Shown here piece after piece: positions 34,592 to 44,095 of a stretch of 64,000 nucleotides of DNA. Both the position numbers and the translations under genes were made by a program. The stretch comes from Synechococcus sp. WH 8016 (GTDB lineage: Bacteria > Cyanobacteriota > Cyanobacteriia > PCC-6307 > Cyanobiaceae), in contig NZ_AGIK01000007.1 of the NCBI RefSeq assembly GCF_000230675.1, positions 1 to 64,000 on the forward strand. The letters run 5' to 3'. The notes beneath the pieces are model-generated. The model was not told where the DNA came from. It saw only the letters and a list, made by a program, of their open reading frames with translations, and did not search any database. Positions within the stretch are counted from its first letter, which is position 1. Each line of letters begins with the position of its first letter.

Positions 34592-35568
34592 CACCGAATC
34601 TCAGATGAAGACACAGTAGGTGGATCTACTGACTTTGCTGAGGCGGCATTGCGGCGCCACATCCAAGGTTTGATGCGCCTCAGTGCGGATCCGCGCAGCT
34701 TCTGATCCCAGGTCGCAGGATCCCACTGCATTACCTGGGCAGCGCTCAGATCCAACACCCAGGGACGTGGCTGCACCTCGGGATCCTGATTCGTTGGGAG
34801 CTCCGTTTGGTTAAACGGACAGACGTCCTGGCAAATATCACAGCCAGCCACCCATGGACCCATCCCAGCCTTAATCAAGTCGGGAAGCTGTTCGTCTCGG
34901 TTTTCGATTGTGTGATAAGCGATGCAGCGCCGTGAATCGACTACGAACGGTTCCCGGATGGCGTCGGTGGGGCAAGCGTCCATGCACGCTCTGCAACGGC
35001 CGCAGCGAGGCTCTGCCGGTTGATCCGCCACTAAATCTTCGGTGCTGAGCAGGTGGCCGATCACCATCCAAGACCCTCGTTGTGGATGAATCACGTTGCT
35101 GTGTTTGCCAATCCATCCCAAACCAGCTTCTTCTGCCCAGGCCTTATCCAAGAGGGGTTCGGCATCCACGCAAACCCGCCAGCGCGATTCGGGTCTTTGT
35201 GATTCAAGCCAGCGACCAATGCGGCGCAGCCTTTGGTTGACGACGCGGTGATAGTCGCGGCCCCATGCATAGCGAGCGATGGCAAGGCTGTTTGGTTGGC
35301 GTGATTCGGAAACGTAGTAATTCAGCCCAACGGCAAGCAAGCTCCGAGCTCCATCCAGAAGTGTTCTGGCGTCGAGCCTGCGCGGAGCAGCCATCCAGCC
35401 CATTTCCGCTTGAAAACCAGCGTCAAGCCAGCGCTGTAACGCTGCTGTCCGCATCTGCAGCCTTGAACTTCCCGGTAAACATGCGATCCCAACAGGATCG
35501 AATCCTTCCAGGCGGGCACGCTCCTTGAGAGCCGCACTGAGTTGGGATTGTCCAGTGGAGGACGTCAC
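34591..35568 (-). CDS. queG: Epoxyqueuosine reductase
   Basis: Cobalamin- and iron-sulfur-dependent reduction of epoxyqueuosine to queuosine in tRNA wobble positions. The 325-residue protein has FDPVGIACLPG at the start, KAWAEEAGLGWIGKHSNVIHPQRGSW in the cobalamin/substrate domain, and two 4Fe-4S sets, CGRCRACMDACPTDAI and CDICQDVCPFN. The HEAT-like C-terminal extension of some QueG proteins is absent, as in the shorter class. It is translationally coupled to the downstream TPR gene and divergent from the HpsJ-like gene. Confidence 0.95.
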   Translation of the reverse strand: MTSSTGQSQLSAALKERARLEGFDPVGIACLPGSSRLQMRTAALQRWLDAGFQAEMGWMAAPRRLDARTLLDGARSLLAVGLNYYVSESRQPNSLAIARYAWGRDYHRVVNQRLRRIGRWLESQRPESRWRVCVDAEPLLDKAWAEEAGLGWIGKHSNVIHPQRGSWMVIGHLLSTEDLVADQPAEPRCGRCRACMDACPTDAIREPFVVDSRRCIAYHTIENRDEQLPDLIKAGMGPWVAGCDICQDVCPFNQTELPTNQDPEVQPRPWVLDLSAAQVMQWDPATWDQKLRGSALRRIKPWMWRRNAASAKSVDPPTVSSSEIR

Positions 35569-35609
35569 GGAAGCGGGCCGTAAAATTAATCACCTTTCAT
35601 CATCGTGAC

Positions 35610-36272
35610 GTGTCCGCATCCCCATCGGGTTCTCAATCCTTACGACTGTCGTTTGTTCTGAGGTGGTTGGGCATCACTCTGGTTGCGCTGCTGGCATTGC
35701 AGATGGCTGTGCTGCTGAGTGCAGCTGATTGGGCTGATGGAGTTTTTAAGCAACTGCTCATTGAGCGCTTGGTTAATCAAGCCCCCATGGGGCTGATCGG
35801 CCTCTTGCTCATGCTTCTGGGCTCGCGTCTTGATCAACCGGAGACAGCAAGACCTCCCATTCGTTGGTTCGTTTGTGTGATTTCCGGGCTGTTGGCGATT
35901 TTGATGATCGTGGTTGTTCCCGTCTCGATCTCAGGCAATCAGAACCTCTCGGGTGAATCGGATCAAACGCTTGAGCAGCAAAAGGGTCAATTGGAGATGG
36001 CTCGTCAGCAATCGGCGAATCCTGAGAACGTGAAAATGCTGGGTAACCAGCTCACTCAGGCAGGACAGTTGCCTGCTGATGCCAGTGAGGAAGACAGGGT
36101 CAAAGCTGCTCAGGCTTTCATCGATAAGCAGCTGGCGCAGATGGAACAGCAGATCAAGCAGGGGGAACGTCAGCGCAACCTTGCTGTGAATCAGCGTCGT
36201 TTCGGTGGCACCTTGAGCGCGGTGATTCTTGCCGTTGCCTTTGTGCTCTTGGCTCTAGGGGCCGTGATCTAA
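35610..36272 (+). CDS. Three-helix membrane protein, HpsJ-like
   Basis: 220 residues. Two N-terminal membrane helices (about 15-40 and 57-72) and a third (about 85-107, VCVISGLLAILMIVVVPV) precede a long Gln/Glu-rich soluble coiled coil (about 115-195, TLEQQKGQLEMARQQ and EQQIKQGERQRN). A last membrane helix closes it (about 200-220, LSAVILAVAFVLLALGAVI). The layout resembles cyanobacterial HpsJ-family proteins, but I cannot confirm that. GTG 35610 is the start, with no strong ribosome site. It precedes the DUF502 gene on the same strand. Confidence 0.75.
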   Translation: MSASPSGSQSLRLSFVLRWLGITLVALLALQMAVLLSAADWADGVFKQLLIERLVNQAPMGLIGLLLMLLGSRLDQPETARPPIRWFVCVISGLLAILMIVVVPVSISGNQNLSGESDQTLEQQKGQLEMARQQSANPENVKMLGNQLTQAGQLPADASEEDRVKAAQAFIDKQLAQMEQQIKQGERQRNLAVNQRRFGGTLSAVILAVAFVLLALGAVI

Positions 36273-36327
36273 TCGATCTGCTGGTTAGGTTGGTGAGATC
36301 ACGTCAGCCTTCGGCCACAGGCGTTCC

Positions 36328-37077
36328 TTGGTGCAGTCCAATACAAGACCTGACCTGCCGCTTAGCGCCAGGCTTCAGCAAGATCTGAAAAACGATTTAA
36401 TCGCTGGGTTGTTGGTGGTCATTCCACTGGCAACCACGATTTGGTTGGCCACCACGGTCAGTCGTTTTGTTCTGGCTTTTCTTACCTCGATTCCCAAGCA
36501 GTTCAACCCGTTCATCACCCTCAATCCTCTTCTCCAGGATTTGATCAACCTGGCGCTGGGATTGACGGTGCCACTCTTCGCGATTCTGCTGATCGGTTTG
36601 ATGGCGAGGAACATCGTCGGTCGCTGGTTGCTGGAGTTTGGCGAGGAAACCCTGCAACGCATTCCTCTTGCTGGCTCGGTTTACAAAACCTTGAAACAGC
36701 TGCTCGCCACGTTTTTGAGAGATAACTCTCAGCGTTTTCGGCGTGTGGTTCTAGTGGAATATCCCCGCGAGGGCCTTTACAGCGTGGGTTTTGTGACCGG
36801 CGTGGTGGGTCCTTCCCTCCAAGCTGAGCTCAAGGAGCCCCTTCTCAGTGTGTTCATCCCCACAGCACCAAACCCCACAACGGGCTGGTACACCTTGGTT
36901 CCCGAAACATCTGTCAAAGATCTGGACATTTCCGTGGAAGATGCGTTCCGAACGATCATTTCCGCTGGCATTGTGAATCCTGATGAGCGTGAAGCTCCTG
37001 TGAATCGAAGTTTCTCCAGCCTGATTTCTCAGCTGAGGGGTTCTGTCTCACCTTCGTCGTCCACCACTGGAGCCTGA
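36328..37077 (+). CDS. DUF502 membrane protein
   Basis: 249-residue member of the DUF502 family, found in cyanobacteria and in plants (COV/LCV proteins). Two membrane helices (about 25-50 and 68-93, LALGLTVPLFAILLIGLMA) are followed by RIPLAGSVYKTLKQLLATF, the family core IPLxxxxYxxxK, and a soluble beta-rich domain containing VVLVEYPREGLYSVGFVTG and PTAPNPTTGWYTLVP. The start is TTG 36328 or GTG 36331; the AGG at 36318-36320 does not decide between them. The Ser-rich C-terminus looks disordered. nusB starts 16 bases later. Role unknown. Confidence 0.9.
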   Translation: MVQSNTRPDLPLSARLQQDLKNDLIAGLLVVIPLATTIWLATTVSRFVLAFLTSIPKQFNPFITLNPLLQDLINLALGLTVPLFAILLIGLMARNIVGRWLLEFGEETLQRIPLAGSVYKTLKQLLATFLRDNSQRFRRVVLVEYPREGLYSVGFVTGVVGPSLQAELKEPLLSVFIPTAPNPTTGWYTLVPETSVKDLDISVEDAFRTIISAGIVNPDEREAPVNRSFSSLISQLRGSVSPSSSTTGA

Positions 37078-37092
37078 ACTCGACTCGGCCGT

Positions 37093-37731
37093 ATGTCCAT
37101 GCAGTCCCGATCCCTGTCCCGTGAACTAGCGCTGCTGGTGCTCGGTCAATGCCCTGAGAGGGTGGATCATCCCCCTGATCTCTCCCTGGACACCTTGCTC
37201 CAAAAGGCCCTCGATAGCTTGATGCAGCACTGGACTGAAGTCCTGGATTGTTGTGCTGGAGATTTGGAAAAAGCTCAGCAACATTTGCTCGAAAGTGAAC
37301 TAAAAGATGGCCCTTCCTCCGATCAGGGTTCGGTTCGTGCGTCGTTGCAGTCGTCCCTTACGGGGGCCGAACAAGTTCTGAATGGTCTTTCAGCCAGTCT
37401 TGAGTTGCCCCGCTTGTTGGCTCTATCCAATCAAGACCAGGTGCGTCGCGAGGCCATGCAACGCGTGACGCTCGTGCTGAAAAAACGCAAAGCCATTGAT
37501 CAGTTGCTCGATGGTGTGATGGAGGGCTGGCGCCTCACCCGGCTACCGCGCATTGATCGCGATATTTTGCGCTTGGCTGTGATTGATCTTTCCGAACTCA
37601 ATACTCCCGCGGCTGTGGCTTGCAACGAAGCTGTGGAATTAGCCCATCGCTTCAGTGACGAGCAAGGCCGAAAGATGATCAATGGCGTGCTGCGTCGTCT
37701 GCAGAACGCCCCCTCACTGGTGTTGTCCTGA
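37093..37731 (+). CDS. nusB: Transcription antitermination factor NusB
   Basis: RNA-binding factor that with NusE (S10) binds boxA of rRNA operons for antitermination. The 212 residues are longer than the usual ~140. The typical NusB core, all-helical, is interrupted by an extra segment rich in Glu, Ser and Gln (about 55-100). Conserved features are SRELALLVLGQ at the start, and TRLPRIDRDILRLAVIDL and TPAAVACNEAVELAHRFSDEQGRKMINGVLRRL near the end. The following gene, ftsY, starts four bases after its stop. Confidence 0.94.
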   Translation: MSMQSRSLSRELALLVLGQCPERVDHPPDLSLDTLLQKALDSLMQHWTEVLDCCAGDLEKAQQHLLESELKDGPSSDQGSVRASLQSSLTGAEQVLNGLSASLELPRLLALSNQDQVRREAMQRVTLVLKKRKAIDQLLDGVMEGWRLTRLPRIDRDILRLAVIDLSELNTPAAVACNEAVELAHRFSDEQGRKMINGVLRRLQNAPSLVLS

Positions 37732-37735
37732 AATC

Positions 37736-39415
37736 ATGGTCTACGACTGGTTTAATCGCGGATCCGTTCCTCCTGAAACCCCAGTGGACCCTCCAGTGGA
37801 TCCAGAGGTTCAACCCGATCAGTCTTCTGCGTCGCAACCAGCAGACGTGCAGGCGGCTGAACCCCAATCGTCTGAGCCGGAAGACGATTCTCTTGAATGG
37901 GCCCGCCAGGCCTATGCCCGTTTAAAAGCTCAGAAAGCTGAGGCTGCTGAGGCCGCCAAGACGGCCCAGATCGATTCGACGTCGGAACAGAACGTGGTGG
38001 TTCCTCCAGTGATGGAGCCTCCAGCGGTGATGCCAACAGCTGTTGTCGCTCCTCCAGAAGCCGTTCCTTCTGAAGTGGCTCCTTCAGAAGCCTCTCCTGC
38101 TAGCGAAACTTCTTCGGTTGAGCCCCAGGAGCCTCCGGTTGAGACGGTCGAGCCGGCACAACAGGCCCCGGTGGTGGAGTCTGCTGTTGTTCCCGGGCCT
38201 ACTCCGACCGCACCGGCGTCTCCTGCCCCAACTCCTACGCCACCTGCCCCGGCGCTGTCTTTGCTTGAACAGGCAGCTGCCCAGCGGGATCAGCGTCAGC
38301 AAGAGCTAGAGCAACCCGCTGAGCCTGAACGCGTTCCCGACGTTCCTGCGGCAGCACAAGGACAAGGCGCTCCCACAATTGATGAGGATGAACCAAGTCT
38401 TGGAGACTTTGACGATGCCTTCACCTGGTCGGCTGAAGTTTTAGCGGCCCAAGGGCGGAGCGCGGAGCAGGTCACCCTCGAGGAGATCGATTGGTTAGGG
38501 CGATTGCGCCAAGGCCTGGAGAAAACCCGCCAAGGCTTTGTTACCGGTCTGCTGGAAAACCTGGGCGACGATCCGTTGACCCCAGAGGTGGTTGATGACC
38601 TCGAATCCCTTTTGCTGAGGGCTGATGCGGGGGTTCAAGCCACGGATCAGGTTCTGGATGCCCTTCGCCAGCGGATGAACGAACAGGTCGTTGATCCCAG
38701 CGAAGGCATTCGTTTTCTGAAGGAACAGCTCCGCGACCTGCTTGATGAGCCGATCAAGGCCAGTGCTGTTGACCTCCTCGCTCCTCAAAGGGATCGCCTG
38801 AATGTGTGGCTTTTGGTGGGTGTGAATGGCGTTGGTAAAACCACCACCCTCGGCAAGCTCGCCAATCTTGCTGTTCGCAGTGGGTATTCCGCCTTAATCG
38901 CAGCGGCCGATACCTTTCGTGCCGCAGCTGTTCAGCAAGTTCAGGTTTGGGGGGATCGCAGTGATGTGCCAGTTGTGGCCAATCCTTCAGCGAATGCGGA
39001 TCCTGCAGCGGTGGTGTTTGATGCGATCGGTGCCGCCCGTTCCAAGGGCACTGATTTGGTTCTGGTGGACACGGCCGGGCGTTTGCAGACCAAGCACAAC
39101 TTGATGGAGGAGCTGGAAAAGATCCGTCGTGTGGTGGATCGTCTTGCCCCCGAAGCTCATGTGGAATCGTTGTTGGTGCTCGATGCCAGTCAGGGCCAAA
39201 ACGGCTTGAAGCAGGCGATGGCCTTTGCCCGTGCTGCTGGGCTCACAGGTGTGGTGATTACCAAGCTTGATGGCACAGCCAGAGGCGGTGTGGCGCTGGC
39301 TGTTGCTTCAGAAGCAAAGTTGCCGATTCGCTTTATTGGCGCTGGTGAGGGGATTCGCGATCTTCGTCCTTTCAATAGTTTTGAATTTGTGGAGGCTCTC
39401 TTGGCATCGCGTTGA
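37736..39415 (+). CDS. ftsY: Signal recognition particle receptor FtsY
   Basis: SRP receptor GTPase that docks ribosome-nascent chain complexes to the translocon. The 559-residue protein has a long acidic, Pro/Glu/Val-rich N-terminal region (about 15-225) and then the NG domain. Motifs include LLVGVNGVGKTTTLGKLA (G1), AADTFRAAA, VLVDTAGRLQTKHNLM (G3), TKLDGTARGG (G4) and GAGEGIRDLRPF. The frame opens at 37682, inside nusB; ATG 37736 gives MVYDWFNRG, the amphipathic N-terminal start of cyanobacterial FtsY. It is cotranscribed with nusB. Confidence 0.96.
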   Translation: MVYDWFNRGSVPPETPVDPPVDPEVQPDQSSASQPADVQAAEPQSSEPEDDSLEWARQAYARLKAQKAEAAEAAKTAQIDSTSEQNVVVPPVMEPPAVMPTAVVAPPEAVPSEVAPSEASPASETSSVEPQEPPVETVEPAQQAPVVESAVVPGPTPTAPASPAPTPTPPAPALSLLEQAAAQRDQRQQELEQPAEPERVPDVPAAAQGQGAPTIDEDEPSLGDFDDAFTWSAEVLAAQGRSAEQVTLEEIDWLGRLRQGLEKTRQGFVTGLLENLGDDPLTPEVVDDLESLLLRADAGVQATDQVLDALRQRMNEQVVDPSEGIRFLKEQLRDLLDEPIKASAVDLLAPQRDRLNVWLLVGVNGVGKTTTLGKLANLAVRSGYSALIAAADTFRAAAVQQVQVWGDRSDVPVVANPSANADPAAVVFDAIGAARSKGTDLVLVDTAGRLQTKHNLMEELEKIRRVVDRLAPEAHVESLLVLDASQGQNGLKQAMAFARAAGLTGVVITKLDGTARGGVALAVASEAKLPIRFIGAGEGIRDLRPFNSFEFVEALLASR

Positions 39416-39482
39416 TGCGTTGCACATTGCGGCCTGATCAGGCTGAACTTGCTACGTTGCGCCTTCTGCTGGGTGCGATGGC

Positions 39483-40898
39483 GTGAGCAGCACACCTTCA
39501 CCTTCATGGCGACATCCGGCAACGCCTCAACGTGGAATCAACCAATCGTTGACGGCTACAGCCTCGCTACGACAGCTGTTAGAGAGCATGTCGCGGGAGC
39601 AGCGTTCCAATCAGGAGCTGCTGGTGTCGCTTGGCTTTGCGTTGCGCAGCTTCAGCAACCTCAACCGCTTTTTGGAGTTGGTGCCGGTGGTCGCTGCCCG
39701 GCTTGTCGGGGTTCAGGGTTCCCTGCTGGTTCCTTTTCAGGCTGACGGACGTCTTTGGCGTGAACAGCTGCAGATGCTTCCTGGTCCACGCAGGGAGGGC
39801 TTGTTGCGGGCGCTTGCTGCCCATGAGCCTGGCAACGTTGTTGGTTTTGGATCCGACGAAGGTCTTGTGCGGGCGATGGATCGCTTGGTCCAGCGACAGC
39901 TTGGTAGTGCAGGACTTTTTGCGACTTCGTTGATCGCTCGTGGTCGGCCGAGGGGACGCCTTTACGTGTTCAACCCGTCGAGTCCCCTTGCTTGGAGTGA
40001 TGTCTATCGCCGCCATGTGCAATTGGTGGCCGATCTCACCGGGGTTGCGATTGAAAATGATTTGATGCTTCAGGAGGCCCGTCGTCATGAACGGGTTGAT
40101 CGTCAGCTCAGCATCGGAGCGGATATCCAGGCTCAGCTGTTGCCCGATCACTGCCCTGTGATCGAAGGCGTGGATCTTGCGGCGCGTTGCCGGCCGGCTT
40201 TTCAAGTTGGCGGTGATTACTACGATTTCATTCCGACCCGGCCAGAACTGATCGGCCGCCGTAGGGAGCGTGGCCGTTGGGCTTTCGTGATGGGGGATGT
40301 GATGGGTAAGGGGGTGCCAGCGGGATTATTGATGACCATGCTCCGCGGCATGCTGAGGGCAGAGGTTTTGAGTGGTCTGCCGCCCGATCGCATCCTTTAT
40401 GACCTCAATCAATTAGCGCTGGAAGACCTGTCTCAGTCCCATCGCTTCGTCACGCTCTTTTATTCCGATTTCGATCCACGCACGAGGCGACTTCGTTACG
40501 CCAACGCCGCCCACAACCCACCGTTGATTTGGCGTGCCCAGTCTCGGAAATTGATGCGATTGGATGCCCCCGGGCTCCTGATTGGCCTTCAGCCTGAGGC
40601 GGAATATGGCTGTGAATCGCTCGTGCTTGAGCCTGGTGACGTTCTTCTTTATTACACAGACGGAGTCACTGAAGCCCCTGGGATCACAGGTGATCGCTTT
40701 GATGAGGCGCGCTTGATGCGCTCACTTGAGCAAGCCTGTCGATCGGGAACTGGATCCCAAGGGATTCTTGATCACTTGTTTACTCGGCTCGATCGGTTTG
40801 TGGGACCCACCCGTCAGTTGGATGACGATGCCTCGATGGTGGTGCTCAAGGTCAAAGAGGAGATCATGCTGCCCTCTGTCCCCCGGTCTTTGGCCTGA
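39483..40898 (+). CDS. GAF-SpoIIE (RsbU-type) protein phosphatase
   Basis: 471-residue sensor phosphatase. After a short disordered start, residues about 45-200 form a GAF-like domain ([22 protein letters not shown]; ending in [16 protein letters not shown]). A linker helix leads into a PP2C-type SpoIIE domain with [52 protein letters not shown] and the metal-binding Asp in the final [10 protein letters not shown]. Such enzymes dephosphorylate anti-sigma-factor antagonists in partner-switching. No antagonist or anti-sigma gene is adjacent. The start is GTG 39483. Confidence 0.92.
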   Translation: MSSTPSPSWRHPATPQRGINQSLTATASLRQLLESMSREQRSNQELLVSLGFALRSFSNLNRFLELVPVVAARLVGVQGSLLVPFQADGRLWREQLQMLPGPRREGLLRALAAHEPGNVVGFGSDEGLVRAMDRLVQRQLGSAGLFATSLIARGRPRGRLYVFNPSSPLAWSDVYRRHVQLVADLTGVAIENDLMLQEARRHERVDRQLSIGADIQAQLLPDHCPVIEGVDLAARCRPAFQVGGDYYDFIPTRPELIGRRRERGRWAFVMGDVMGKGVPAGLLMTMLRGMLRAEVLSGLPPDRILYDLNQLALEDLSQSHRFVTLFYSDFDPRTRRLRYANAAHNPPLIWRAQSRKLMRLDAPGLLIGLQPEAEYGCESLVLEPGDVLLYYTDGVTEAPGITGDRFDEARLMRSLEQACRSGTGSQGILDHLFTRLDRFVGPTRQLDDDASMVVLKVKEEIMLPSVPRSLA

Positions 40899-40929
40899 CA
40901 AGCTGAGGACAAGCGCAGAGGAGAGTGAC

Positions 40930-42339
40930 ATGGCAGGGGGGGTGACGGGTGGAGACTCCGCAACCTGGAGTGACCGGTTTGAGCAGGGCTTGCATCCGGC
41001 GATTGAACGTTTTAATGCGTCGATTGGCTTTGATATCACCCTCCTCCAGGAAGATCTGGATGGGTCGATCGCCCATGCCCGCATGCTTGCTCAGTGCGGT
41101 GTGATCCAGGAAGAGGAGGCTAATCAACTTGTGGCTGGTCTTGAACAAGTCCGCCAGGAAGCGGCATCAGGACAGTTTCAGCCAGGGCTCGCCGATGAAG
41201 ATGTGCACTTCGCTGTTGAGCGACGTCTGATTGCTTTACTTGGCCCGGTTGGCAAGAAATTGCACACCGGTCGGAGTCGTAACGACCAGGTGGGGACCGA
41301 TTTGCGGCTTTGGCTCAGGCGTCGTTTGGATGAGCTTGAACAGCATTTGCTTGGCTTTCAACGTGCCTTGCTTGACCAGGCCAACCTTCACAGCAACACC
41401 CTGATTCCTGGCTACACGCATCTGCAGCGTGCCCAGCCTCTTTGCCTCGCTCACCATCTTCTTGCCTACGTGGAGATGGTGGAGAGGGATCGGCAGCGGA
41501 TGGCGGACTTGCGCAAACGGCTGAATCTCTCCCCTTTGGGTGCCGCAGCTTTGGCGGGCACTCCGGTACCGATCGATCGCAGGAGCACCGCGTCGGCCCT
41601 TGGCTTCGATGGCATCTATGCCAACAGCTTGGATGCGGTGAGTGATCGTGATTTCACGGTGGAATTTTCGGCCGCGGCCTCACTGGTGATGGTGCATCTC
41701 AGTCGTCTTGCTGAGGAGGTGATTTTTTGGGCGTCAGAGGAATGTGGCTTTGTACGGCTCACCGATCGCTGTGCAACGGGCAGCAGCTTGATGCCGCAGA
41801 AAAAAAACCCTGATGTTCCTGAATTGGTGCGGGGCAAATGCGGGCGGGTGTTCGGCCACTTACAAGGCCTGCTGACGATGATTAAGGGCTTGCCACTGGC
41901 CTACAACAAAGATTTTCAGGAGGACAAAGAGGCGCTGTTTGATGTGGTGGCGACCACATCGCAATGCCTTGAGGCGATGACGATTTTGCTTCAGGAAGGC
42001 TTGAGTTTCAGGACCGAACGCCTTGAGGCGGCTGTTGCTGCGGACTATTCCAATGCCACGGATGTGGCCGACTATCTCGTGGCGAAGCAGGTTCCTTTTC
42101 GAGAGGCCTATCAATTGGTTGGTGCTGTCGTGAAACATTGCCTTCAGGAAGGCGTGCTGCTTCGCGAACTGACGCTGGAGCGTTGGCAGCAGTTTCACCC
42201 TGCGATCGAGGCTGATTTGTTTGAGGCGTTAACACCTCGCAATGTGGTGGCAGCTCGAACCAGCGAAGGGGGAACAGGTTTCGACCGCGTCAACGAACAG
42301 CTGGCGATTTGGAACAAACGATTTGGGCTTACGAATTAG
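40930..42339 (+). CDS. argH: Argininosuccinate lyase
   Basis: Cleaves argininosuccinate to arginine and fumarate, the final step of arginine synthesis; argG is at 5.7 kb. The 469-residue protein belongs to the aspartase/fumarase superfamily. It has [25 protein letters not shown] and [14 protein letters not shown], and the [26 protein letters not shown] signature with the catalytic Ser. The frame is open from 40726, inside the phosphatase gene, but ATG 40930 gives a family-like N-terminus. Confidence 0.96.
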   Translation: MAGGVTGGDSATWSDRFEQGLHPAIERFNASIGFDITLLQEDLDGSIAHARMLAQCGVIQEEEANQLVAGLEQVRQEAASGQFQPGLADEDVHFAVERRLIALLGPVGKKLHTGRSRNDQVGTDLRLWLRRRLDELEQHLLGFQRALLDQANLHSNTLIPGYTHLQRAQPLCLAHHLLAYVEMVERDRQRMADLRKRLNLSPLGAAALAGTPVPIDRRSTASALGFDGIYANSLDAVSDRDFTVEFSAAASLVMVHLSRLAEEVIFWASEECGFVRLTDRCATGSSLMPQKKNPDVPELVRGKCGRVFGHLQGLLTMIKGLPLAYNKDFQEDKEALFDVVATTSQCLEAMTILLQEGLSFRTERLEAAVAADYSNATDVADYLVAKQVPFREAYQLVGAVVKHCLQEGVLLRELTLERWQQFHPAIEADLFEALTPRNVVAARTSEGGTGFDRVNEQLAIWNKRFGLTN

Positions 42340-42473
42340 GTTGTTTGATTGGTGATCATTCGGCTGAGATCGGACTACGCTTAAGGAGCCAGAGATTCAA
42401 TGATCTTCTTTAGGTCCATGAATTTTGGCCCTTTGATCCCATTGGCCCCTCTTAACTTCGGTCCATCAGATAA

Positions 42474-43004
42474 GTGAGCATTTTTGTCGGCAATCTTCCG
42501 TTCCGCGCTGAGCAGGAAGACATCATTGAATTGTTTTCCACCTATGGAGAGGTCACGAATTGTGCCCTCCCTCTAGAGCGCGACACCGGTCGCAAACGCG
42601 GCTTTGCCTTTGTCGAAATGAGCGACGAAGCGGCCGAAGCATCTGCCATCGAGGCGCTTCAAGGTGCTGAATTGATGGGTCGTCCCCTGCGCATCAACAA
42701 AGCTGAGCCCCGTGGCAGTGCCCCCCGTCGCGATTTTGGCGGCGGTGGCGGTGGCGGCAACTACGGCGGCGGCGGTGGCGGCGGTGGCAACTACGGTGGC
42801 GGCGGCGGCAACTACGGCGGTGGCGGCGGTGGCAACTACGGCGGTGGCGGCGGCGAGCGTCGCTCTGGTGCGAGTGGTTGGGAAGATCGCAGCTACGGCA
42901 GTGGAGCTCCTCCAGCTGGCGGCAGTGCCTACGACGATGGCCGTACCCGTCGTCGCCGTGGCGGAGCTGATGACAACAGTGGATATGGCGGCGCCGAAGG
43001 CTGA
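42474..43004 (+). CDS. Glycine-rich RRM RNA-binding protein
   Basis: 176 residues. An RNA-recognition motif occupies about 1-80, with RNP2 (IFVGNLP) and RNP1 (KRGFAFVEM). It is followed by a Gly-rich region (about 89-127) of repeating GGGGNYGG blocks, an Arg/Ser/Gly tail and RTRRRRGG. Cyanobacterial Rbp proteins of this kind bind U-rich or structured mRNA and respond to cold or localise photosynthesis mRNAs. The start is GTG 42474. The 134-base upstream region holds no gene. The shadow frame rich in Ala and Val is an artefact of the GGC/GGT repeats. Confidence 0.93.
   Translation: MSIFVGNLPFRAEQEDIIELFSTYGEVTNCALPLERDTGRKRGFAFVEMSDEAAEASAIEALQGAELMGRPLRINKAEPRGSAPRRDFGGGGGGGNYGGGGGGGGNYGGGGGNYGGGGGGNYGGGGGERRSGASGWEDRSYGSGAPPAGGSAYDDGRTRRRRGGADDNSGYGGAEG
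42738..42854 (+). repeat. GGN low-complexity repeat tract in the RRM gene
   Basis: 117 bases of near-perfect GGC/GGT repeats interrupted by AACTAC (Asn-Tyr) at irregular spacing, coding for four NYGGGG-type units. The tract is slippage-prone, so its length is expected to vary between strains. Confidence 0.9.
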
Positions 43005-43022
43005 CCTCGCTGTTAGGCCTGC

Positions 43023-44027
43023 TCAGTGCCCGGCATCAAGCAGCTGCTGAGCTGCTTCCTCAATGATTTCAATCCCAGCACCAGCTTTTTGAGCTTTGGT
43101 GCTGAGGTTGTTTCGCCAATGCCTGGCTCCCGGGACTGCTTCCACAACCTGAACGAGATGGCGGCATAGATCCCAAAGCCTTCCTCCTCGCTGAAGATGA
43201 CGTTCGGCATGGGGAATCAGCCCAAGCACGACATCGGAGGCCAACACTTGGCGTGGCGCTGCGCCGTAGATCAAGCTGTCGATGTCGCGCCAGCGCAGTG
43301 GGTGGGCATAGGCGGCCCGCCCGACCATCGCCCCATCGCAGTGCTTTAAGGCCTTGAGGCAATCCTCAGGGGTATCGAGGCCACCATTCAATTCAATGGT
43401 GAGATCGGGTCTGGATTCCTTTAAAGCAATCACGCGATCATGCTGAAGAGCAGGAATCGTGCGGTTTTGCTTGGGATCTAATCCTTCCAGCCATGCCTTG
43501 CGGGCATGCACGGAAAAGCGCAAGGCTCCGGCTTCAGCCACTTGGTCAACAAACTGTCTGAGCAGGTCATCACTGTCGAGATCATCAATACCCACCCGAT
43601 GTTTCACCGTGACGGGGAGGGATGAGGCCGCCACCATCGCTTCCACACAACGCGCCACGGTCTGCGGTTCTGCCATCAAACAAGCCCCAAAATTCCCGGC
43701 TTGCACCCTTGGACTCGGGCAGCCCACATTGAGGTTGATCTCGTCGTACCCCCAATCGGCTGCCATCCGTGTGGCGTCGGCCAGCAAGGCCGGATCGTCG
43801 CCCCCCACCTGTAGCGCTAGGGGATGTTCTTCGGCGTCAAAGTCCAGCAGCCGTTCACGGCGCTTGCTGTGGTGGAGAGCTTGCGCCACCACCATTTCGC
43901 TGTAAAGCAGGCATTGTTTGCTGATCTGGCGCATCAGCATGCGGAAATGTCGATCCGTGCAATCCAGCATGGGCGCCACACTGAAGCGCCAGGCGGGTTC
44001 CCGATCGGGGTTGAGTGGGGAATCCAT
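43023..44027 (-). CDS. dusA: tRNA-dihydrouridine synthase, DusA type
   Basis: FMN- and NADPH-dependent reduction of uridine to dihydrouridine in the tRNA D-loop. The 334-residue TIM-barrel protein has FSVAPMLDCTDRHFRML (FMN phosphate side), EMVVAQALHHSKRRERLLDF, and INLNVGCPSPRVQAGNFGACLM with the catalytic Cys (CPSP). It also has VKHRVGIDDLDS and ELNGGLDTPEDC. The AQALHH and KHRVGIDD blocks match the DusA subgroup (U20/20a). It converges with the RRM gene and is divergent from msrB 69 bases away. Confidence 0.95.
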   Translation of the reverse strand: MDSPLNPDREPAWRFSVAPMLDCTDRHFRMLMRQISKQCLLYSEMVVAQALHHSKRRERLLDFDAEEHPLALQVGGDDPALLADATRMAADWGYDEINLNVGCPSPRVQAGNFGACLMAEPQTVARCVEAMVAASSLPVTVKHRVGIDDLDSDDLLRQFVDQVAEAGALRFSVHARKAWLEGLDPKQNRTIPALQHDRVIALKESRPDLTIELNGGLDTPEDCLKALKHCDGAMVGRAAYAHPLRWRDIDSLIYGAAPRQVLASDVVLGLIPHAERHLQRGGRLWDLCRHLVQVVEAVPGARHWRNNLSTKAQKAGAGIEIIEEAAQQLLDAGH

Positions 44028-44095
44028 TCCTCCATGCTGCCTCGCTCCCTGCCCTTGTCGCTTTAGAAAGAAGGCAAAATTTCAACACACTGCAG

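Noticed and set aside
42712-43050. Ala/Val-rich 112-codon frame in the RRM gene
   Set aside because: Product of the GGC/GGT repeat read in another frame; the RRM frame has RNP1 and RNP2 motifs.
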